This document shows positions 1 to 7,504 of a DNA stretch of 12,672 nt, piece after piece. How positions within the stretch are numbered: position 1 is the stretch's first letter; each line of letters begins with the position of its first letter. Source of the DNA: Bacillota bacterium (GTDB lineage: Bacteria; Bacillota_C; Negativicutes; Sporomusales; Sporomusaceae); NCBI GenBank assembly GCA_023441125.1, contig JAEZQV010000471.1:1-12672 (forward strand), in the 5' to 3' direction. The notes under the pieces were generated by a model. That model ran no database searches. It was not told the origin of the DNA and saw only the letters and a program-made list of their open reading frames with translations. The translations under genes and the position numbers were made by a program.

Positions 1-939
1 GGTCTGTACCCGGCCGATTTTATCCGACAGACCGCCCCAGAAGAAGCGCCCCAGACCATTAAAGATTGAGCTAACGGCAATCAAAGTCGCGCCGGCAGCA
101 GTCAGGCCGGCAACCACTTGCGGGTCAGACAGCGTTGCCGGATCCATCGTCTTTTTTAGTAGATCCTGCAGCAGGGGGGACTGAAAGCCAATAAACATGA
201 TGCCCACAATAATATTAAAGAAGAATATCGTCCACATCATTAGAAATTTACCGGAAAAAATACACTGTTTGGCTGTAATCGTATCCCGGCAAGCCGGCGT
301 ACCAGCGGCAACAGCCGGCGAAGCATAACCTTGCGGCACAAAGCCAGGCGGCGGGTTAACAAGATAATAGCCGGCAGGCAGGGTGACAATGAGCATAAAT
401 GCTCCTACATAAGAAAATACCAGGACAAGATTCCCCCCGGTCACAGACATGAAAAGGGGTGCCAGAATTTTAGCCATAATAAGTGCCCCAAAACCGAAAC
501 CCATAACAACCATCCCGGTGATAAACCCTTTTTTATCGGGAAACCACTTGGCGGCAGTCGCCACCGGCGTCACATAGCCAAGACCAAGGCCGATGCCACC
601 AATAAAACCGTAGCCGACATAGAGAAGGACAAGGCTTTTAATATAAAGTGCATAAGCAGCAATAAAATAGCCGCAACTAAACAAAGTCCCACCAGTCATC
701 GCCAGTTTACGGGGACCGTACTGCGGAAGATTAATGCCGCCCCAGGCAGCCGCCAGTCCCAGAAAGAAAATAGCCAGACTAAATGCCCAGGCGGCTTGAG
801 AATTAGTCCAGTTGTTGGCTACCATAATCGGCTGCTGAAAAAAACTCCAGGCATAGACAGTCCCTAGTGCAAGCTGCAATAAGGTACCCATGCTGGCTAT
901 CAGCCAGCGGTTCGGAATATTCGTCGATTCTGTTCCCAT
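1..939 (-). CDS. OFA-type MFS permease (oxalate/formate antiporter family), 3' end missing
   Basis: This reading frame stays open for 313 codons from an ATG at 939 to the window edge, so the C-terminal part lies outside. The start MGTESTNIPNRWLIAS is preceded by a GAGAGGAG ribosome site about 9 nt upstream. The translation is strongly hydrophobic, with about eight membrane segments visible. Features typical of the OFA branch of the major facilitator superfamily include the early LALGTVYAWSFFQQP segment, the glycine-rich GFIGGIGLGLGYVTPVATAAKWFPDKKG stretch split over two helices, and the loop motif GGLSDKIGR near the truncated end. OFA proteins sit in the cytoplasmic membrane and move small carboxylates or other organic anions. 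The family name does not fix the substrate, and oxalate or formate is only one possibility. The gene lies 87 bp after dihydrofolate reductase on the same strand; I see no strong terminator or promoter in that gap. Family assignment is firm; the substrate is unknown. Confidence 0.85.
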   Translation of the reverse strand, partial: MGTESTNIPNRWLIASMGTLLQLALGTVYAWSFFQQPIMVANNWTNSQAAWAFSLAIFFLGLAAAWGGINLPQYGPRKLAMTGGTLFSCGYFIAAYALYIKSLVLLYVGYGFIGGIGLGLGYVTPVATAAKWFPDKKGFITGMVVMGFGFGALIMAKILAPLFMSVTGGNLVLVFSYVGAFMLIVTLPAGYYLVNPPPGFVPQGYASPAVAAGTPACRDTITAKQCIFSGKFLMMWTIFFFNIIVGIMFIGFQSPLLQDLLKKTMDPATLSDPQVVAGLTAAGATLIAVSSIFNGLGRFFWGGLSDKIGRVQT

Positions 940-1026
940 ACATTATGTCTCCTCTCAAAATTAGTTTTTCTTCTAATAGCCATCTTCGGCTTCTGGTTCC
1001 ATAAGCAAGGCTGCTTCCACTTCTAC

Positions 1027-1557
1027 TCATCTTTTGAACTGGGCGAAGTTATCTATGCTGTTATAGATGCCCACTTTACCATTCACGTATCTTGTAAATT
1101 TAAATTGAATATCTTTATAGGTTTGCAAATCACTTTCCGATATCAACCTCCATATTGCTTCTTTATCTAAGTTACGAAAATGTTTATCGGCAATATATGA
1201 ATGCATTATTTTAGTAACAAAAGCCTCAGTGCAGTATGGCAAAAGCTGACTGAATACTGACTCCCCGCCTATTACAAAAACATCCTCACCGCTGTACTGT
1301 TTTAATTCGGCAAACAGTTCATCCAGCGAATGACATACCGTTACTTGCTCCTTTACAAATGTCTTGCTAAGCACAATATTGATTCTGTCCTTCAGCGGCT
1401 CTTGGCCCGGGAATGATTCGAATGTCTCCCGCCCCATTACCACGACCTTGCCCAAAGTCATCTGTTTAAAAAATTTCATATCCGCCGGAATCCGCTGCAA
1501 TAAGTTGCCCCTATAGCCGATTCCCCAATTTGAATCAACTGCAACAATAGCTTTCAT
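1027..1557 (-). CDS. folA: Dihydrofolate reductase
   Basis: The 176-residue product matches dihydrofolate reductase, which makes tetrahydrofolate from dihydrofolate with NADPH in the cytoplasm. Visible hallmarks are the N-terminal strand and Met20-type loop (MKAIVAVDSNWGIGYRGNLL), the active-site acid in IPADMKFF, the NADPH-binding GRETFESFP, and the VIGGESVF glycine pair. Length is normal for the family, which runs about 160-180 residues. I chose the ATG at 1557 because the conserved first strand begins there and a GGGGGG stretch lies just upstream. A GTG at 1587, preceded by AGGGA, would add ten residues (MNSIETGGRE) and cannot be excluded. The gene follows the hydrogenase terminator, so it probably has its own weak promoter or depends on read-through. 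Its product would support folate-dependent one-carbon chemistry, but no direct link to the LigM-like gene 8 kb away is shown. Confidence 0.9.
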   Translation of the reverse strand: MKAIVAVDSNWGIGYRGNLLQRIPADMKFFKQMTLGKVVVMGRETFESFPGQEPLKDRINIVLSKTFVKEQVTVCHSLDELFAELKQYSGEDVFVIGGESVFSQLLPYCTEAFVTKIMHSYIADKHFRNLDKEAIWRLISESDLQTYKDIQFKFTRYVNGKVGIYNSIDNFAQFKR

Positions 1558-1624
1558 TTCACGGCCCCCCGTCTCAATAGAATTCACACATTTTGCTTCC
1601 CTGAGTTGATCTGTTTTTAAATTT

Positions 1625-1658
1625 AGGATGATAGGAACGACTCAGTTCCTATCATCCT
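1625..1658 (-). terminator. Perfect 14-bp hairpin after the hydrogenase gene
   Basis: AGGATGATAGGAAC (1625-1638) is perfectly complementary to 1645-1658 around a 6-nt loop. It starts 9 bp after the hydrogenase stop codon. On the minus strand the stem is followed by TAAATTT, a weak U-tract. On the plus strand it is followed by TTTTATTTATT, which is better. It probably ends or stabilises the hydrogenase transcript. The weak minus-strand U-tract leaves room for read-through into dihydrofolate reductase. Confidence 0.7.
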
Positions 1659-1666
1659 TTTATTTA

Positions 1667-4600
1667 TTATTGCTTTTGATTGGTGATGGTTTTGTAAAGG
1701 TCATCAAGTAGCGGCGCGGCAATTTGTTGGCCGTTTAGCGTAATATAGATGCCGGCGCCCGTATGGTTTTCCTTTAGTCTGATGGTCCTTGCCTCAACAA
1801 ACGAATCCATTTTTAAAGCCTTGATCTTCGCTGTCAGGTTGGCGTACAGTTCGTTAGCGCCTTGGCTGGCGCAAGCATCACAGGTGCAAATCGTGAACTC
1901 ATGCGTCAAAAATGCCGAATTGGCTTTTTTACGGCGAACAAGACCGCAACTGGCATCACCGCTTACCGGAGTATAGTGGGTATGCAGCAATTCATGGGCG
2001 AGCGAGGAATTTACCTGACCGTAAAAATCGTTATATAATCTTAAAATGTCGGGATTCTCCTGCGATTTCCGGTAGCGCGAAGTTTTATCGATATTGACAA
2101 GTACTTGCTGGCGCTTTTCCAAGGCATCAATCTTTTCGGGCACAGGGTGACCGGCGCCGCAAATGCAGCCGCCAGGGCAGGCCATAACTTCAATTAAATC
2201 ATAGCCAACATCCATTCCCGCCATTATCTTTTCAACAATGGGTTCGGCATTATGCAGACCGCTAACAACCGCAACGCGAATTTTGGCGCCATTCGCTTCC
2301 ACGGCGGCTTCTTTTAAACCATTAAAACCCCGGATTTCCTCAAAATCGAGGTGATCGGCAAGCACTTCGCCGGTAAGTTTCTCCACAGCCATACGCAAAG
2401 CCGCTTCGGCTACGCCGCCGGAGGCCCCGAATAGAATACCGGCGCCCGATACCTGCCTGTAAGGCTCATCAAATTCCTGGGGTACAACTTCCTCTTTACC
2501 GATGCGTTTTAAAGCAACCATTTCCAGCATCTCAGCAGAAGTTAAAACGGCATCGACATCGCGGATTCCGTCTGGTGCGAACTCAGGACGGGCGGCCTCG
2601 AATTTCTTAGCAATGCACGGAACAACAGATACCACATACAGCTCTTCCCTGGCAAGACCGGTAAGCTTAGCATAGTGATTTTTCACGGTGGCCCCCATCA
2701 TCATTTGAGGCGATTTGCAGCTGGAAAGATAGGGAATCATTTCCGGATAACGTCGTTCAACGAAGTTGACCCAGCCGGGGCAGCAGGAAGTGAATTGCGG
2801 CATTACCCCTTTTTTCTCGACCCGGTTTAAAAACTCCGTGGTTTCTTCCACAATCGTTAAGTCTGCGGCAAATGAAAAGTCAAAAACCTTATCAAAGCCG
2901 AGTTTCTTTAGAATTCCGGCCATAAGGGGCGAGGCTTCAGCAAAAGAAACACCGAAACAGGCAGAGACCACGCTCCGAACCGCCGGCGCAACAAAGGCTA
3001 CCACGGTTTTTGCCGGATCATTAATCGCTCTGAAGACTTTACCCTTTTCACTGATGTACGCCAGTGCGCCGCACGGACAGGCATTTACGCACTGTCCGCA
3101 GCTGACACAATCTGTTTCCTGCAAGGGCAAGCCGCTCTTAGTGCCTACAAGCTGACGGCCATGTTTCATGTAGTAGGACAGAACATCCGGGCCTTCCACC
3201 TCGGCACACGCCGCTATGCACCGGCCGCAAGAAATACACTTATTATGATCACGAACAATGAACGGATGATCCTGTACGCGGGGAATATACGGACGTTCAT
3301 GCAGCGGCTTATTAAATTCAATATTATGTACGCTTGCTTCTTTGCGCAAATCACAATCATACCGTGCACCGCAACCGCACTTCAGGCAACGTGCCGCCTC
3401 GGCAGTTGCCGTCTGTTCATCATAACCGGTTTCAACTTCTTTAAAATTATGGTGGCGCTCTGCCAAAGAGATTGCCGGCATGTTGCTGCGTCTGATTTTC
3501 GGCATAACTTCAAATTCCCACTTGGGCAAATCTTCCATTGTCCCCCGACTGCAGCTATAATCCACATTTCGCTCACGAATATAGCCCTGTAGTAAGAAGC
3601 TGTCCATAGCTTCCGCCGCCTGCCGCCCGGCCGCAACAGCCTGAATAACGGTAGCCGGTCCGGTTACACAATCGCCGCCGGCAAAAATTTTGCTTTCCGA
3701 GGTCTGCGCTGTCTTGCCGTTGATTTCAATGTCGCCCCATTTATTTAACTTAACAGGTAAGTCATGGTATAAAAACTGGGTATTCGTACTTTGCCCGATC
3801 GCGCCAATAATGGTATCGGCTTCAATCACCGACTCGCTGCCTTCAACCGGCACGGGCCGGCGGCGGCCGGAACGGTCAGGTTCGCCCAGTACCATTTGCA
3901 TACAATGCAGCTGTTTTTTATCGCCGTCAGCAGCGGTGATTTTAGTCGGAGCCATTAAAAACTGCATTTCAACGCCTTCGTGCAAAGCTTCCTCGACTTC
4001 ATAGGGTACGGCGGGCATTTCTTCTTTGGTACGGCGATAAATAAGCGTAACCGCTTTGGCGCCTTTCCGCAAAGCGGTGCGGGCACAGTCAATCGCAGTA
4101 TTACCGCCTCCGATGACGACGACATGATTCCCCAGCTTAATGTCCGTATTGTGGGTGACCTGTTCAAGGTATTGAATCCCCAGCCATACGCCTTTAAGGT
4201 TTTCCCCTTCAATTTGCAAAGGCGTTGCGCGCCATGAACCAATAGCAAGATATACGGCATCAAAATCTTTTTGCAAATTTTCCAGGCGCAAATGAGTTCC
4301 CAGGGTTTTGCCAGTCATGATTTTAACGCCCAGCTGCTTAATGATCTCAATTTCTTTGTCTAACGTGGCTTTCGGCAAACGATATTCGGGTATTCCATAC
4401 CGCATCATACCGCCGGCGTGGGTGTGCCGTTCAAAAACCGTGACATCGTGCCCGGCTGCTGCACTGTAGTATGCCGCGGTCAGGCCGGAAGGACCGGCAC
4501 CGACAATTGCAATTTTTTTGCCGGTGGGAGCTTGCTTTGGAGGAGTCCAGGGCTTCTCATTCGCCATGTCCCAATCGGCAACAAAGCGCTTTACGTAGTT

Positions 4601-5125
4601 GATGGCCACCGGTGAATCCACCAGATTCCGCCGGCACTCCGCCTCACAGGGATGGGGGCAAACCCGGCCGCAAACGAGGGGAAACGGGTTACGGTCTTTA
4701 ATTACCTGCAGTGCGGTTTGAAAATTGCCGTTGGTTGCATGGCGAAGATAGGCCTGAATATCAATATTGGCCGGACAGGTAGTTACGCACGGAGCCACGC
4801 AGTCAGCATTATGATCTAGTAAAATTTGCTCCAGACGGATTTTGCGATAGTTTTCAAGCTTGACACTATTGGTGGTAATTACCATTCCTGCCCGGATGGG
4901 AGTATGACAGGCTTTTACGTCCTGCTGGCCACGTTCATCGCTTAGTTCGACAACGCACAGGCCGCAATTGCCATTGGCGCGGTCAAGCCGGATATCATAA
5001 CAAAGGTGGGGAATAGGAATATCCTCCTGCAGCAGCGCCTGCAAAATCGTCAGGTCGTCGTATACTTCAACTTCACGCTTGTTTACTGTTACTTTAATGC
5101 GCTTATGACTGCTTATTGCTTTCAT
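1667..5125 (-). CDS. Single-chain GltD/NfnB-like diaphorase - [FeFe]-hydrogenase fusion
   Basis: This 1152-residue cytoplasmic iron-sulfur flavoprotein contains several modules in order. A 2Fe-2S ferredoxin domain has Cys42, 54, 57 and 73. A His105/Cys109/113/117 group follows, then a GltD-type cluster (Cys152, 156, 160, 164). The FAD site GAGPSG is at 209-214, the NAD(P) site VIGGGNTAID with downstream YRR at 337-365, and FAGGD at 481-485. Further cysteines at 580-591 precede two 4Fe-4S motifs (Cys630-640 and 673-683). The H-cluster domain has P1 TSCCPGW (779-785), P2 VPCIAKKFE (835-843) and P3 MACPGGCICGAGHP (981-994). The four H-cluster cysteines (782, 837, 983, 987) and the proton-relay residues Cys781, Glu761, Glu764 and Ser801 are all present, so catalysis is plausible. 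A small-subunit-like segment (about 1005-1050) and a cysteine-poor tail follow. It should couple H2 turnover to NAD(P)H and possibly ferredoxin. The GltD link resembles the glutamate-synthase-linked group A2 hydrogenases; direction of flow and electron bifurcation are inference. The ATG at 5125 follows AAAGGAG. Confidence 0.93.
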   Translation of the reverse strand: MKAISSHKRIKVTVNKREVEVYDDLTILQALLQEDIPIPHLCYDIRLDRANGNCGLCVVELSDERGQQDVKACHTPIRAGMVITTNSVKLENYRKIRLEQILLDHNADCVAPCVTTCPANIDIQAYLRHATNGNFQTALQVIKDRNPFPLVCGRVCPHPCEAECRRNLVDSPVAINYVKRFVADWDMANEKPWTPPKQAPTGKKIAIVGAGPSGLTAAYYSAAAGHDVTVFERHTHAGGMMRYGIPEYRLPKATLDKEIEIIKQLGVKIMTGKTLGTHLRLENLQKDFDAVYLAIGSWRATPLQIEGENLKGVWLGIQYLEQVTHNTDIKLGNHVVVIGGGNTAIDCARTALRKGAKAVTLIYRRTKEEMPAVPYEVEEALHEGVEMQFLMAPTKITAADGDKKQLHCMQMVLGEPDRSGRRRPVPVEGSESVIEADTIIGAIGQSTNTQFLYHDLPVKLNKWGDIEINGKTAQTSESKIFAGGDCVTGPATVIQAVAAGRQAAEAMDSFLLQGYIRERNVDYSCSRGTMEDLPKWEFEVMPKIRRSNMPAISLAERHHNFKEVETGYDEQTATAEAARCLKCGCGARYDCDLRKEASVHNIEFNKPLHERPYIPRVQDHPFIVRDHNKCISCGRCIAACAEVEGPDVLSYYMKHGRQLVGTKSGLPLQETDCVSCGQCVNACPCGALAYISEKGKVFRAINDPAKTVVAFVAPAVRSVVSACFGVSFAEASPLMAGILKKLGFDKVFDFSFAADLTIVEETTEFLNRVEKKGVMPQFTSCCPGWVNFVERRYPEMIPYLSSCKSPQMMMGATVKNHYAKLTGLAREELYVVSVVPCIAKKFEAARPEFAPDGIRDVDAVLTSAEMLEMVALKRIGKEEVVPQEFDEPYRQVSGAGILFGASGGVAEAALRMAVEKLTGEVLADHLDFEEIRGFNGLKEAAVEANGAKIRVAVVSGLHNAEPIVEKIMAGMDVGYDLIEVMACPGGCICGAGHPVPEKIDALEKRQQVLVNIDKTSRYRKSQENPDILRLYNDFYGQVNSSLAHELLHTHYTPVSGDASCGLVRRKKANSAFLTHEFTICTCDACASQGANELYANLTAKIKALKMDSFVEARTIRLKENHTGAGIYITLNGQQIAAPLLDDLYKTITNQKQ

Positions 5126-5139
5126 AATATTCTCCTTTA
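5126..5139 (-). promoter_or_regulatory. ndk-hydrogenase junction with ribosome binding site
   Basis: Only 14 nt separate the frameshift-corrected ndk stop (TGA at 5142-5140) from the hydrogenase ATG (5125). The junction holds a strong AAAGGAG (5138-5132), 6 nt before the start. This spacing indicates one mRNA and likely translational coupling. Because of the ndk frameshift, ribosomes that start on ndk now terminate near 5211, about 85 nt before the hydrogenase start. Confidence 0.8.
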
Positions 5140-5618
5140 TCAGTTTGCCATATTGTCTGCACCGTTTTTAAGTACCGACTTACACTTTTTTTCATCACGC
5201 AAAATTTCCGCTACCGTAAAGTGAATAGCAATCTCCCTTTCAGCACTGGCAAAACTGTCCGAACTGTGTATAACGTTGTACGCCAACACGGTAGCATAAT
5301 CGCCACGAATAGTTCCGGCGGGGATTCAACTGGGTTGGTAGATCCGATCATCTTTCGTACCACACTAATTGCCTGCGCTCCGGTAACCACCATGGCAACA
5401 ACGGGCCCAGACATAATAAAGGTAAGCAAATCCGGATAAAAAGGTTTAGCCTTATGCTCCTCATAATGCTTCGCTGCGACTTCCTGGCTTAACCTTACTA
5501 ACTTTAGGGCAGTAATTGTAAGACCGCGTCGTTCAAACCGGCTGACAATCTCACTGCAAAGTCCTCTTTTTACCGCATCCGGTTTTATTAATATAAGCGT
5601 ACTTTCTTGACCACTCAT
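5140..5618 (-). pseudogene. ndk: Nucleoside diphosphate kinase with one-base frameshift
   Basis: Ndk transfers phosphate between nucleoside tri- and diphosphates through a phosphohistidine. The first 101 codons read as a normal Ndk: STLILIKPDAVKRG with Lys12, then HYEEHKAKPFYPDLLTFIMSGPVVAMV and the MIGSTNP motif. After the proline pair the frame is lost and reading ends at 5211. Re-entering the frame by reusing the G at 5316 restores [21 protein letters not shown], which places the catalytic histidine at residue 118 as in the family. The frame then continues to a TGA at 5140, about 159 residues in all. The span is 479 nt, one short of a multiple of three. The break lies in a GC-rich run (5316-5323), so a real mutation or a sequencing error is likelier than programmed slippage; I see no slippery heptamer. 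The start follows AGAGAGAGG. If the break is real, the in-frame product lacks the active-site histidine. Confidence 0.85.
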
Positions 5619-5673
5619 GGAAACCTCTCTCTTTCTAAATATTGTTGTTAGAATTCATGATGATTTTCTAAAT

Positions 5674-5714
5674 TACACGGAGAAGCACCGATGTCACCGC
5701 CGCTTCTCCGTGTA
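5674..5714 (-). promoter_or_regulatory. 13-bp hairpin in the ndk-hydrogenase leader
   Basis: TACACGGAGAAGC (5674-5686) is perfectly complementary to 5702-5714, with a 15-nt loop. It lies 56 bp upstream of the ndk start. On the minus strand it is followed by AATTTAG, which is not a convincing U-tract, so a structured leader, an operator or a weak attenuator are all possible. The surrounding noncoding stretch between ndk and the porin (5619-5968) otherwise holds two terminators and an AT-rich block (about 5760-5840) that must contain the ndk promoter. I could not pick a convincing -35/-10 pair there. Confidence 0.5.
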
Positions 5715-5841
5715 TCAGAAATATTAAGGGTGCTGGAACAGTCCTTGCTTTTCCTAAGTACTACAGTCGTATAAAATTATTTTAATCTATCACTCATTAC
5801 ATTCACATAAAATTCATAACAGTGCGTATTACAAAATAATT

Positions 5842-5870
5842 AAAAAAACGCCATCCCCTTTAAAGATGAC
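5842..5870 (-). terminator. Second, distal terminator after the porin gene
   Basis: On the minus strand GTCATC (5870-5865) pairs with GATGGC (5855-5850), including one G-U pair, with further U-G pairs possible inside. A run of seven T residues (5848-5842) follows one base later. The stem is short but the U-tract is strong. Together with the hairpin at 5911-5942 it forms a tandem terminator that isolates the porin from ndk. Confidence 0.6.
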
Positions 5871-5910
5871 TACCGGCTTTTCAACAAGTCACTGAATAAA
5901 TTGCAGGCTG

Positions 5911-5942
5911 AAAAAAAGAGCGACCCCGGACAAGTCGGGGTC
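5911..5942 (-). terminator. Intrinsic terminator of the porin gene
   Basis: On the minus strand GACCCCG and CGGGGTC (5942-5936 and 5928-5922) form a GC-rich stem around a 7-nt loop. GCTC and seven T residues (5917-5911) follow. It lies about 27 bp after the porin stop codon, the classic layout of a Rho-independent terminator. Confidence 0.85.
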
Positions 5943-5968
5943 TTATGATATTACAATTCTGTTGTAGT

Positions 5969-7438
5969 TTAATAGAAAAATTCGAATTTCATCATGTAGG
6001 TTTTGTCCAGTCTATCGCTGGTTAAATCGGTTAAACTCCTGTTTTTTATTTTAAAGTCCTGATATTCAAGCGCCAGAAGCACATTTTGAGCGACTACTTT
6101 CTGATAAGCCAGGAAGAGGGCGTTTATATTGTCGTTGGCATGGGTGAAAACGTTATAAGGCTGGCTGGGATTAGCTACAGCGGTAGTATCAAAACCGCCG
6201 CCGCCGGCCGGAGTTGTTCCGGCATCCAAGCTGCGATAGGATACCATCCAGGCGTCTGTGCCTACTTTGGTTGGATTCACCAGCGGGACTGCCGAATACA
6301 GTACGTTCGGTCCCTGACTGTTACTAATTTGAACAACCCAGCCTTTGGGATTATCCGGCAAATTGGTTGCCCCATCCAGGGTTGTGCTTACGTAATCGCC
6401 CAAAAGAGTATATTGGCCCATTTTATAAGTTACCGATGTTGTCCAGCCCTTCGAGCCGGAATAAGAACCGCGATTGGTATTTAATGTACCCGTACCGGTG
6501 GCAGTGCTGCTTCCCGGTACGTCAGCCCAGTAGTAGCCGGCATTAATCGCAAACCTGTCGGAGACTTTATAACCAAGCTGACCCGTCGTCATCTGGTAGG
6601 ATTCATTGCCCGTGTAGGCCCCGGCCGCGCCAAGCGTCGCATCCCATTTATTTGTTTTAATGTTGCCTGTCCAGCCTTTAAAACTTAATTTGTCCCAACT
6701 GTCAGTAAGCAGGATACCGTCCACATTCATGGGCTTGCCGATTAAGCCGGTGGTGATAAAGTCTAACGCGCTGCGGCCAACGCGAATGGAATCAAACCCA
6801 AATATGTTTTTGGCAGTAATATTCATTTGATCGAGAGCTATTTCCGATCCGGAGCTGTATTCGGCGTTGCCGAATTTATTGCCGCCGGTAGTGGCCATGC
6901 GCCCAAAGAAAGACATATTGTCGTTGATATTGCCCCAGAATTTAATTCGCTGCCGAAATTCAAACGTATCCGAGCCGGACAACTTTTTCGAACCTATCGG
7001 GGCAGGCTCATTGCCCACCACCCGGAAACGGGTTTCACCGCCAATCCAGGTATTGGTTTTGGTCTCCACTTTTGCAACCCGCGTCCCCAGACGGTTAAGC
7101 TCACCGGCAAACTCGGCCGACAGCTTATCAAGCAACTCTTTATTGGCGGCATCGGCACTGTCAAACTTGTCCATGGCCTTAGCCACAAGAATGGCAAATT
7201 CATAGCGGCTCATCGTTCTGTCGCCGCGGAAGGTCCGGTCGCCATAACCGTCAATAAAACCGGCTTTAGCCAGTTGCCCCACCGCCGCATACGCCCAGTG
7301 GCCTGCCGGCACATCAGTGAAGGATACTGTCGCGGCATAGACAGTGTTGTTACACATCGGGCTTCCTGCCATGGAGATCACCAGCAGCGTCAGGGGGACA
7401 ATGGCCAGCCATTTTTTCCTTGCCTGCCTTTTTTTCAT
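5969..7438 (-). CDS. SLH-domain outer-membrane porin (OmpM-like)
   Basis: The product has 489 residues. A Sec signal peptide runs to about residue 36: a basic start MKKRQARKKW, a hydrophobic core, and cleavage likely after VYA. One SLH domain follows (about 39-95: FTDVPAGHWAYAAVGQLAKAGFIDGYGDRTF, here written across two motif halves, FTDVPAGHW and GFIDGYGDRTF, plus MSRYEFAILVAKAM). A helical, probably coiled-coil stretch (about 100-130, LLDKLSAEFAGELNRLGTRV) precedes a long beta-rich region with alternating aromatic residues, ending in KFEFFY. The aromatic C-terminus is typical of beta-barrel proteins recognised by the BAM machinery. In Negativicutes, OmpM-type proteins use the SLH domain to grip peptidoglycan polyamines and tether the outer membrane while the barrel forms a channel. 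The ATG is preceded by AAGGAG about 9 nt upstream. The gene is followed by tandem terminators, which suits a strongly expressed single-gene unit. Barrel substrate is unknown. Confidence 0.9.
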   Translation of the reverse strand: MKKRQARKKWLAIVPLTLLVISMAGSPMCNNTVYAATVSFTDVPAGHWAYAAVGQLAKAGFIDGYGDRTFRGDRTMSRYEFAILVAKAMDKFDSADAANKELLDKLSAEFAGELNRLGTRVAKVETKTNTWIGGETRFRVVGNEPAPIGSKKLSGSDTFEFRQRIKFWGNINDNMSFFGRMATTGGNKFGNAEYSSGSEIALDQMNITAKNIFGFDSIRVGRSALDFITTGLIGKPMNVDGILLTDSWDKLSFKGWTGNIKTNKWDATLGAAGAYTGNESYQMTTGQLGYKVSDRFAINAGYYWADVPGSSTATGTGTLNTNRGSYSGSKGWTTSVTYKMGQYTLLGDYVSTTLDGATNLPDNPKGWVVQISNSQGPNVLYSAVPLVNPTKVGTDAWMVSYRSLDAGTTPAGGGGFDTTAVANPSQPYNVFTHANDNINALFLAYQKVVAQNVLLALEYQDFKIKNRSLTDLTSDRLDKTYMMKFEFFY

Positions 7439-7504
7439 GAAAAATCTCTCCTTCTATCTATTGGCGTTTTTTAAATTATTAGCATGGAAATCCATTTCAT
7501 TTTG

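Noticed and set aside
331..867. 178-codon plus-strand open frame
   Set aside because: It is antisense to the permease; composition is rich in Lys, His, Arg and Asn with no recognisable domain, while the opposite strand reads as a typical transporter.
803..1030. 75-codon minus-strand open frame overlapping the dihydrofolate reductase stop and the permease start
   Set aside because: Its second half is an out-of-frame reading of the clearly coding permease, and its first half shows no family resemblance or good ribosome site.
5311..5327. Programmed -1 frameshift in ndk
   Set aside because: Reuse of one G would restore the frame, but no X-XXY-YYZ slippery heptamer is present, and ndk is not known to use recoding.
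6827..7474. 215-codon plus-strand open frame opposite the porin
   Set aside because: It is antisense to the signal peptide, SLH domain and barrel start, which are unmistakable; no domain is seen in the plus-strand product.
7488..7499. ATGGAAATCCAT palindrome between the chemoreceptor remnant and the porin as a terminator
   Set aside because: The arms are only five bases and AT-rich, and no U-tract follows on the minus strand.
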